NCBI RefSeq assembly: GCF_042653545.1
Contig: NZ_JBHSIS010000022.1
Coordinates: 434,001-498,000, forward strand
Length of the DNA: 64,000 nucleotides
Direction: 5' to 3'
Origin: Actinophytocola glycyrrhizae
GTDB taxonomy: Bacteria; Actinomycetota; Actinomycetes; Mycobacteriales; Pseudonocardiaceae
Below the pieces are notes generated by a model that did no database searches, was not told the DNA's origin, and worked only from the letters and a program-made list of their open reading frames with translations. The position numbers and the translations under genes were made by a program. Shown piece after piece: positions 58,078 through 64,000 of the stretch (within the stretch, counting starts at the first letter, position 1; each line of letters opens with the position of its first letter).

Positions 58078-58093
58078 ATGTGATTCCGTGAAG
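58074..58093 (+). repeat. CTAG...GATTCCGTGAAG element, copy d
   Basis: CTAGATGTGATTCCGTGAAG. CTAG gives the TAG stop of the second Hsp70-like gene. The copy lacks the ATCATGTGAAGT extension of copies a and c. Confidence 0.65.
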
Positions 58094-58117
58094 TGTGGCC
58101 CCGCCCCTGGCTTCGGT

Positions 58118-58200
58118 GCCGTCAACGCGCGCTGACGGCGCAGCAATGCCCTGAAAGGCGCGTTTAGGGCGCTCAGCGCCCCAAACGCGCCTTTCAGGGC
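58118..58200. repeat. Three 22-23-nt stem-loop repeats
   Basis: Units are at 58118-58139, 58148-58170 and 58178-58200. The last two are near-perfect inverses of each other across the linker GCTCAGC. They lie between convergent genes, where they may serve both as terminator. Confidence 0.8.
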
Positions 58201-58247
58201 ACTGGTTGTGCCGTCTTCCGCAACGAGCCGCGGGACACGCCCGATCT

Positions 58248-59753
58248 CTAGCCGTTCTCGGCGATGTCCGCCAGTACGGCGGCCAGCGTGCGCACCGGCA
58301 CACCTGTGCCGCCCTTGGCCGTGTAGCCCCACGGGCCGCCGACGTTGTAGGCCGGGCCCGCCACGTCGATGTGCACCCACGGCACGTTCTCGGCGATGAA
58401 CTCGCGCAGGAACAGGCCCGCGGCGAGCATGCCGCCCCACCGGTGCCCGGTGACGTTCGCGATGTCGGCGAGCCGGGAGTCCAGGTCGCCGCGCAGCTCC
58501 TCGGGCAGCGGCATCGCCCAGCCGCCCTCACCGGTGGCCCGCGCGATGGCGGCCACCCGGTCCCGGAACTCGTCCGAGCCCATGATGCCGGGGGTGCGGC
58601 GGCCGAGCGAGACGATCTGCGCGCCGGTCAGCGTGGCCGCCTCCACCAGGTAGTCCGGGCCGTCCTCGCACGCCCGCACGATCGCGTCGGCGAGGATCAG
58701 CCTGCCCTCGGCGTCGGTGTTGAGCACCTCGACGGTCTTGCCGCCGTACATCGTGAGCACGTCACCCGGCCGGTACGCGGCACCCGAGGGCATGTTCTCC
58801 GCCATCGGCACGGTCGCGACGACCTCGAGCGGGTACTTGAGCCTGGCGGCGAGCAGCACGGTCGCGACGACCGCGGCCGCGCCCGACATGTCGGAGGTCA
58901 TCTCCTCCATGTTCGAGGCAGGCTTGATCGAGATGCCGCCGGTGTCGAACGTGATGCCCTTGCCGACCAGCGCCACCTTCTTGCGTGCCTTCGGGCCCTT
59001 GTAGGACAGCCGCACCACGCGCGGCGGGCGCGTGGAACCCATGCCGACGCCGAGCACGCCGCCGAAACCGCCCTTGCGCAGCGCCTTCTCGTCGAGGATC
59101 TCGACATCCACCCCGGCCGCCTTCGCGAGCGCGGCGGCCCGGTCGGCGAACGACGCGGGGAACAGGTCGTTGGGCGGGGTGTTCACGAAGTCGCGGGCAG
59201 TGCACACGGCCTCACCGATCGCGGTCGCGGCCTTGAGCGTGGCGCGGTGGTCCTTCGCGGTGCCCTCGGCGGGCGGCACGACGTCCACCCGCTCCACGGG
59301 CGCGTCGCCCTTCTCCGAGCGGTACTCGGTGAACCGGTAGGCGCCGAGCACGGTGCCCTCGACCGCCGCGTGCAGGTCCACACTGGACAGGGTGGTGACC
59401 ACGCGCCTGGTGCCGGCGAGCGCGCGGGCGGCGGCACCGGACGCGCGGCGCACCTGCTCCGCGCTCGGTCCGTCGGCAGTGGACTTGCCGAGTCCGACGG
59501 CGACCACGAGCCCGGCCGGGATCTTGCCCATGCTCGGGATCTTCACGACCTCGTCCTGCCCGCCGGTGGCGCCGACGGTGCGCAGGATCTCGGCGAGGGT
59601 GCCGCCGAACGCGGAGTCGACCCGCTCGCTCCCCGGCGCCAGGGCGACGCCCGTTCCATTGGTGCTGTCGTCCTGCACGGTGCCGATGACCACCGCGTCT
59701 GCGGTGGCCTCGTCTGCCGTGGTGGTGGTCAGCGACAGCTTGGGCGCGGTCAA
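58248..59753 (-). CDS. pepA: Leucyl aminopeptidase (M17)
   Basis: A 501-aa cytosolic di-metal aminopeptidase, typically hexameric. The metal-binding and catalytic blocks are intact: LVGKGITFDTGGISIKPASN, MEEMTSDMSGAAAVVATVLL and the signature EVLNTDAEGRLILADAIVRA. The N-terminal regulatory domain (about 150 residues) is complete. It releases N-terminal amino acids in peptide turnover. Its position near ilvE and the cob genes matches Rv2213 in M. tuberculosis. The ATG at 59753 starts MTAPKLSLTTTTA. Confidence 0.95.
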   Translation of the reverse strand: MTAPKLSLTTTTADEATADAVVIGTVQDDSTNGTGVALAPGSERVDSAFGGTLAEILRTVGATGGQDEVVKIPSMGKIPAGLVVAVGLGKSTADGPSAEQVRRASGAAARALAGTRRVVTTLSSVDLHAAVEGTVLGAYRFTEYRSEKGDAPVERVDVVPPAEGTAKDHRATLKAATAIGEAVCTARDFVNTPPNDLFPASFADRAAALAKAAGVDVEILDEKALRKGGFGGVLGVGMGSTRPPRVVRLSYKGPKARKKVALVGKGITFDTGGISIKPASNMEEMTSDMSGAAAVVATVLLAARLKYPLEVVATVPMAENMPSGAAYRPGDVLTMYGGKTVEVLNTDAEGRLILADAIVRACEDGPDYLVEAATLTGAQIVSLGRRTPGIMGSDEFRDRVAAIARATGEGGWAMPLPEELRGDLDSRLADIANVTGHRWGGMLAAGLFLREFIAENVPWVHIDVAGPAYNVGGPWGYTAKGGTGVPVRTLAAVLADIAENG

Positions 59754-59850
59754 CGAAGGCTCCTGTCGGTCGGGTGCTGACGCATGCTAACGACTTGTTT
59801 CACACCTGCCCACCGTCAGGTGGTGGCAGGGGGTCTGACACGGTGGGCAG

Positions 59851-60780
59851 GTGACCGATCGGGTACTCACGGTGGACGGGCTCGCGCGCGGGGTGGCGCC
59901 CGCGTTCGGTGCCGGGCTTTTCCTAGGCCTGGCACCGGCTTCCGCGTTCGCCGGGTGGTGGCTGGTGGCCGGGCTGGTGCTTGCCGCGGCCCTCGCGGTC
60001 CTCTTCGTACTGTCCACATCGGACCGAACGCCCGGCCGGGCTGCGCTTTCACTGGGAATACTGGGAAGGATTGCCGCCGCCGCGGCGGTCGCGGCCACGT
60101 TCGGCGTGTACGTGGTGCCAGAGCAACCCGAGGTCGGCGCGGTCGTACTGCTGGTCGCGGTGACCGCGGTCGTCCTGCTCGCGCCCCCGCTACCGCCCGT
60201 GGTCGACCGGATCGCCGCTGTTGTCGTGGTCGGCGTGCTGCTCGTCGTGGCCGTGGCCTGCTTCACGATCACGCCCGTCACACCCCCGGTCCCCCCGGTC
60301 CCGGACATCGCGGGCACCGACGAGCCGCTCGGCCTGCTGCCCTCGGCTGTGCTGCTCTTCCTGTGCTTCGTCGGCGGGCGGGCCGACCGGCGGGCGCGAC
60401 CCGCCGTGATCGGGGTCGTGCTCCTGGTGAGCGTCGCGGTCGCGATCGGGGCGCTGCGCCAGCTCGGCGGGGAGCGGCTCGCGCTGTCACCCGCGCCGCT
60501 GCGGGACGTGCTCACGGCCGCGGACGCCACGTCCATCGACGGGCTGCTCGCCGTCGGCGTCACCGTCGCGTGCGTGTTCGCGCTCCGCGGGTGCCTGACC
60601 GACCTCCGTGACCTCGTGCCCGGCAGCCGGTCACCGGTGGTCGCGGCGGGTCTCGCGGCGGCGGTCGCCGCCCTCGGCGCGATGGTGCTGCACCCCAGAC
60701 ATGCCCTGGTCGGGGCGGCTGTACTGCTACTGGGTGAAGCTGTGATCCGCGTACTGGCGGGGCGGCGGCGTCGGGCATAG
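59851..60780 (+). CDS. Polytopic membrane protein of unknown function
   Basis: A 309-aa protein with nine or ten hydrophobic segments, for example AFAGWWLVAGLVLAAALAVL, ILGRIAAAAAVAATFGVYVV, VVLLVAVTAVVLLAPPLPPV, IAAVVVVGVLLVVAVACFTI and AVIGVVLLVSVAVAIGALRQ. The organisation loosely resembles a shortened amino-acid permease, but no transporter signature is clear. The GTG start is weakly supported. It lies between pepA (divergent) and ilvE (same strand, about 64 bp later). Confidence 0.65.
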   Translation: MTDRVLTVDGLARGVAPAFGAGLFLGLAPASAFAGWWLVAGLVLAAALAVLFVLSTSDRTPGRAALSLGILGRIAAAAAVAATFGVYVVPEQPEVGAVVLLVAVTAVVLLAPPLPPVVDRIAAVVVVGVLLVVAVACFTITPVTPPVPPVPDIAGTDEPLGLLPSAVLLFLCFVGGRADRRARPAVIGVVLLVSVAVAIGALRQLGGERLALSPAPLRDVLTAADATSIDGLLAVGVTVACVFALRGCLTDLRDLVPGSRSPVVAAGLAAAVAALGAMVLHPRHALVGAAVLLLGEAVIRVLAGRRRRA

Positions 60781-60844
60781 TAGGACGTCAAATAGTCCGT
60801 CCGCCGATTCTCTGAGCGGCCCGTCGAGAGTTACGGTGCTTTCC

Positions 60845-61942
60845 ATGGCACAGCAGTCATTCACCAGGACTCCCCATCCGGCGCCGGCGACCCCGGAGCG
60901 GATCGCGGAGGTATTGGCCAACCCGGGTTTCGGGGCGTACTTCACCGACCACATGGTGACCGCGCGCTGGAACCGCACCGAGGGCTGGCACGGGGCGACG
61001 GTCGAACCGTACCGCCCGATCGAACTGGACCCGGCGGCCATGGTGCTGCACTACGGCCAGGCGATCTTCGAGGGCCTCAAGGCGTACCGGCACGCCGACG
61101 GGTCCATCCAGTCGTTCCGCCCGGAGGCCAACGCGGACCGGTTCCGCCGCTCCTCCCGCCGCCTCGCCATGCCCGAGCTGCCCGACGAGTTGTTCCTCGG
61201 CTCGCTGCGCGAGCTGGTCGCGGTCGACGGGCACTGGGTGCCGGAGCAGGACGAGGAGTCCCTCTACCTGCGGCCGTTCATGATCTCCACCGAGGTGGGG
61301 CTTGGCGTGCGGCCAGCTGCCGAGTACCTGTACGTGCTCATCGCGTCGCCTGCCGGCTCGTACTTCGCGAGCGGGGTCAGGCCGGTGAGCGTCTGGCTCT
61401 CGACCGAGTACGTGCGTGCCGCGCCGGGTGGCACGGGCGCCGCCAAGTTCGCAGGCAACTACGCCGCGTCGCTGGTCGCGCAGGCGCAGGCCGCCGAGCA
61501 GGGCTGTGACCAGGTGGTGTGGCTGGACGCGGTCGAACGCCGGTGGGTCGAGGAGATGGGCGGGATGAACCTGTTCTTCGTCCTCGGCTCCGGGGCGGAC
61601 GCCCGCGTGGTCACGCCGGAGCTGTCCGGCTCGCTGCTGGCGGGTATCACCCGCGACTCGCTGCTGACCCTGGCCGCCGAGCTGGGCTACCAGGTCGAGG
61701 AGCGGCGCGTCTCCACCGAGGAGTGGGAGAAGAAGGTCGAGTCCGGCGAGCTGTCCGAGGTCTTCGCGTGCGGCACGGCCGCGGTGATCACACCGGTCGG
61801 CTCGGTGAAGCACGCCGAGGGGTCCTTCACCATCAACGGCGGCAACCCGGGCACGGTCTCCATGCGCATGCGTGACGCGCTGACCGCGATCCAGCGCGGC
61901 ACCGCGCCGGACACGCACGGCTGGATGACCAGGCTCTCCTGA
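60845..61942 (+). CDS. ilvE: Branched-chain amino acid aminotransferase
   Basis: A 365-aa class-IV PLP transaminase for the last step of Val, Leu and Ile synthesis. Markers: MVLHYGQAIFEGLKAYRHAD, YLRPFMISTEVGLGVRPAAE, the PLP Lys in GTGAAKFAGNYAASLVAQAQ, and VEEMGGMNLFFVLGSG with SGSLLAGITRDSLLTLAAEL. ATG at 60845 (MAQQSFTRTPHPAPA) is preferred; a GTG three codons earlier is possible. With leuB and cimA it makes branched-chain synthesis a theme of the window, but no attenuator is seen here. It converges on cobS. Confidence 0.96.
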   Translation: MAQQSFTRTPHPAPATPERIAEVLANPGFGAYFTDHMVTARWNRTEGWHGATVEPYRPIELDPAAMVLHYGQAIFEGLKAYRHADGSIQSFRPEANADRFRRSSRRLAMPELPDELFLGSLRELVAVDGHWVPEQDEESLYLRPFMISTEVGLGVRPAAEYLYVLIASPAGSYFASGVRPVSVWLSTEYVRAAPGGTGAAKFAGNYAASLVAQAQAAEQGCDQVVWLDAVERRWVEEMGGMNLFFVLGSGADARVVTPELSGSLLAGITRDSLLTLAAELGYQVEERRVSTEEWEKKVESGELSEVFACGTAAVITPVGSVKHAEGSFTINGGNPGTVSMRMRDALTAIQRGTAPDTHGWMTRLS

Positions 61943-61951
61943 GCGACCAGG

Positions 61952-62650
61952 TCAGCGCAGGACGACCAGCACGACGGTCGTGGCGAGTTCGCAGGCGGCA
62001 CCGAGCACGTCCCCGGTGACGCCGCCGAACCGCTTCCCGGCGTGGTGGACGAGCAGCACGACGAGCCCGGTGGCGACGACGATCGCCACCGGGCCGCGCC
62101 ATCCCTGGACCAGCGCGACCGCGGCGAGGGCGACGACCCACGCGACGGGCACGACGGTGGGCTGTGTCCCCGCGACGAGCGCCCCCAGCCCTTCTGGCCT
62201 GGCCGAGGGCACGGCCCGGTGGCAGCAGATCGTGAACGCCACCCGCCCGGTGACGACCGCGAGCACGAGTGCTTCCCAGTCGCGGATCGCGGCGGCCTGT
62301 GCCCCGAGCACGAGCACGATGGCGACGACCCCGAACGGCCCGACCGGCCCGTCCCGCATGATGGCGAGCGCCTTCTCGGGGCCCTGGTAGGAGCCGAGCC
62401 CGTCAGCGGTGTCGGCGAGCCCGTCGAGGTGCATGCCCCGGGTGGCGAGCGCGAGGAAGGCGACCACGAGCACGCCGCCGAGCAGCCCCCTGTCGAGCAG
62501 CACGAGCAACCCGGCCGCCACACCACCGACCACGAGCCCGACGACCGGCGCGCAGGTGATGGCCCGGCGAGCCACCTCCCGGTCGACGTGCCGGACGTGC
62601 ACCGGCAGCACCGTCAACCAGGAGAACGCCAGCGCAAGCCCGCCGAGCAT
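61952..62650 (-). CDS. cobS: Adenosylcobinamide-GDP ribazoletransferase
   Basis: A 232-aa integral membrane enzyme that joins adenosylcobinamide-GDP with alpha-ribazole, the last step of the cobalamin nucleotide loop. The family core is RGMHLDGLADTADGLGSYQG (about 72-91) with its metal-binding acids, followed by KALAIMRDGPVGPFGVVAIV. Hydrophobic helices make up the rest. The ATG overlaps the cobT stop by one base (TGATG), so the two are coupled. Length is near the family norm. Confidence 0.94.
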   Translation of the reverse strand: MLGGLALAFSWLTVLPVHVRHVDREVARRAITCAPVVGLVVGGVAAGLLVLLDRGLLGGVLVVAFLALATRGMHLDGLADTADGLGSYQGPEKALAIMRDGPVGPFGVVAIVLVLGAQAAAIRDWEALVLAVVTGRVAFTICCHRAVPSARPEGLGALVAGTQPTVVPVAWVVALAAVALVQGWRGPVAIVVATGLVVLLVHHAGKRFGGVTGDVLGAACELATTVVLVVLR

Positions 62651-63939
62651 CAGCTACCGGGCGGCGGAGTGGCTCCGGGCTCCGCGCCCCCGGGTTCGGT
62701 GGGCAGTCCGTCGCTGCCGGCGGCTCCGGCCCTGGAGCCGGTCGGGTCGTCGGCGGGTGCGCTGCCCTCGGCGGCCTCCGCCCTGCGCTCGGCTTCCCGT
62801 GCCCTGCGTTCCGCGGCCTCCGCCCTGCGCTCGGCCTCCTCCGCCCTGCGTTCGGCGGCCTCCGCTCCGCTCTCGGCGTCTCGCGGTGCCCCGGGCTCCG
62901 CGTCTCCGGTGCCTGGGCCGCTCACACCCGCGTCCGCGAACGTCGCCATGTCCGTCAGCACCTGGACGGCCATCGTGAGCAGCGGGATCGCGGCCGTGGC
63001 GCCGGAGCCCTCACCGAGGCGCATCTCCATCTCCAGCAGCGGCGTCATGTCCAGCTGCTCCAGTACCAGCGTGTGCGCGGGCTCCGTCGACCGGTGCCCG
63101 GCCACCCACCACGCACGCGCACCCGGCGCCAGCTCCTCCGCCAGCAACGCGGCCGCCCCCGCCACGATCCCGTCCAGCACGACCGGGGTCCGCCGCACCG
63201 CGGCCTGTGCCAGGAACGCGGCCATCGCGGTGATGTCCGCGCCCGCGACCGTGCGCAGCAACGCCACTGGGTCGGCGGTGACCGGCTTCGCGCGGCGCAG
63301 GGCGTCGCGGATCGCGGCGGTCTTGCGCATCCACGTGTTGTCGTCGATGCCGGTGCCCCTGCCGACCACCGCGACCGGCTCCGTCCCCGTCAGCGCCGCC
63401 ACCAGCACCGCGGCCGGGGTGGTGTTCCCGATGCCCATGTCGCCCGCGACCAGCAGGTCCGCGCCCGAGTCGACCTCCTCGTCGGCGATCGACCTGCCCG
63501 CCGCCAGCGCGGCCTCGACCTCGTCCTGCGTCAGCGCGTCCTCGGTGTCGATGGCGCCGGAGGAGCGGCGCACCTTGCGGTCCCCGGCCGTCGTGTCGAC
63601 CGCGACCGACATGTCCACCACCCGCACGGTCGCGCCCGCGACCCCGGCCAGCACGTTGATCGCGGCGCCGCCCGCCTGGAAGTTCGCCACCATCTGCGCG
63701 GTGACCTCGCTCGGGTAGGCGGACACGCCCTTGGCGGCCACGCCGTGGTCACCGGCGAACACCACCACCCTGGGTCGCCGCAGCGGTCGCGGCGGGCACT
63801 GGCCCTGGCACGCCGCGAGCCACGTGCCCAGCTCCTCCAGCCGCCCCAGTGCGCCGAGCGGCTTCGTGAGCTGGGAGTGCCGCTCCTGCGCCGCCTGCCG
63901 CACGGACTCGTCGGGTGGGCTGACGACGTCGAACTCCAT
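62650..63939 (-). CDS. cobT: Nicotinate-nucleotide:DMB phosphoribosyltransferase with heptad-repeat tail
   Basis: A 429-aa enzyme making alpha-ribazole phosphate from nicotinate mononucleotide and dimethylbenzimidazole. The catalytic domain is complete: VVVFAGDHGVAAKGVSAYPS, EVTAQMVANFQAGGAAINVL, LLVAGDMGIGNTTPAAVLVA and LLEMEMRLGEGSGATAAIPL with the catalytic Glu. Standard CobT is about 350 residues. The extra ~80 at the C-terminus contain a seven-residue AERRAEE/AERRAEA repeat of about five units, a likely coiled coil, then a Gly/Pro/Ala-rich end. Such tails are seen in some actinobacterial CobT but their role is unknown. It lies between cobU and cobS. Confidence 0.92.
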   Translation of the reverse strand: MEFDVVSPPDESVRQAAQERHSQLTKPLGALGRLEELGTWLAACQGQCPPRPLRRPRVVVFAGDHGVAAKGVSAYPSEVTAQMVANFQAGGAAINVLAGVAGATVRVVDMSVAVDTTAGDRKVRRSSGAIDTEDALTQDEVEAALAAGRSIADEEVDSGADLLVAGDMGIGNTTPAAVLVAALTGTEPVAVVGRGTGIDDNTWMRKTAAIRDALRRAKPVTADPVALLRTVAGADITAMAAFLAQAAVRRTPVVLDGIVAGAAALLAEELAPGARAWWVAGHRSTEPAHTLVLEQLDMTPLLEMEMRLGEGSGATAAIPLLTMAVQVLTDMATFADAGVSGPGTGDAEPGAPRDAESGAEAAERRAEEAERRAEAAERRAREAERRAEAAEGSAPADDPTGSRAGAAGSDGLPTEPGGAEPGATPPPGS

Positions 63940-63954
63940 CGAGCATTCCTCCAG

Positions 63955-64000
63955 TCAGCGCAGGCGCAGCGGGAGACCCGCCACGAGCAGCAGTACCGAT
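63955..64000 (-). CDS. cobU: Cobinamide kinase/guanylyltransferase, 3' end only
   Basis: The last 14 codons before a TGA stop read SVLLLVAGLPLRLR, which matches the C-terminal strand of CobU (V-A-G-x-P-x-x-L). The rest lies beyond the window. The position just before cobT and cobS supports cobU, which phosphorylates cobinamide and adds GMP. The gap to cobT is 15 bp, so one operon is likely. Confidence 0.6.
   Translation of the reverse strand, partial: SVLLLVAGLPLRLR

Overview
The window is a chromosomal segment of a high-GC actinobacterium, most likely order Pseudonocardiales (Saccharothrix/Lentzea/Actinosynnema/Amycolatopsis-like). This rests on very GC-rich codons, many GTG starts, actinobacterial marker families (Lsr2, DUF3145, DUF3052, AhpE-type peroxiredoxin, FasR-fabD-fabH-acpP-fabF, homodimeric AceE) and a gene order at the right-hand side that recalls the aceE-ahpE and lipA-lipB-sucB-pepA-ilvE-cobS-cobT neighbourhoods of Mycobacterium tuberculosis. 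The genus is an inference. No prophage, insertion sequence, CRISPR array or biosynthetic megacluster was seen.

Layout. 0-0.75 kb: gene-free, dense in inverted repeats. 0.75-5.6 kb: amino-acid biosynthesis (serA, leuB, cimA); cimA follows an isoleucine-rich leader peptide and an attenuator hairpin. 5.6-18.2 kb: accessory block with a secreted pseudo-protease, FAH-family hydrolase, sugar lactonase, a deleted GntR gene, Tex, a MarR/DHA2 drug-efflux pair, a BNR-type secreted protein and two PH-domain membrane proteins. 18.2-18.55 kb: remnants of a divergent ridA/lysR pair. 18.5-19.5 kb: an erm 23S rRNA methyltransferase with a short RLR-type leader peptide and an SD-sequestering hairpin. 19.5-25.2 kb: an operon of three 2-oxo-acid-type enzymes plus transhydrogenase subunits PntAb-PntB. 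25.4-31.6 kb: MpaB-type oxygenase, Lsr2, a PLP enzyme, a NERD-like membrane protein, DUF3145 and a PG-binding/M23 protein. 31.7-36.5 kb: the type II fatty-acid operon fasR-fabD-fabH-acpP-fabF. 36.5-37.6 kb: 1.07 kb without genes, full of inverted repeats. 37.6-41.7 kb: aceE, DUF3052, ahpE and tRNA-Val(TAC). 41.7-53.4 kb: lipoate and 2-oxoacid dehydrogenase genes (lipA, lipB, sucB, lpdA), with a block holding an M14 carboxypeptidase, TetR and GNAT genes between lipA and lipB. 54-58 kb: a tandem pair of membrane-anchored Hsp70-like ATPases. 58.2-64 kb: pepA, a membrane protein, ilvE, and cobS-cobT-cobU (cobU cut by the window edge).

How it works together. The housekeeping part links branched-chain amino acids (leuB, cimA, ilvE), pyruvate and 2-oxoglutarate oxidation with its lipoyl cofactor (aceE, sucB, lpdA, lipA, lipB), fatty-acid elongation and late cobalamin assembly. 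The most notable signals are regulatory: the Ile attenuator before cimA, the RLR leader before erm, a three-site operator before a TetR gene and a palindrome before fabD. There is also a family of 23-nt stem-loop repeats at about 30-nt period whose stems covary, often beside a second element that begins with CTAG and supplies TAG stop codons.
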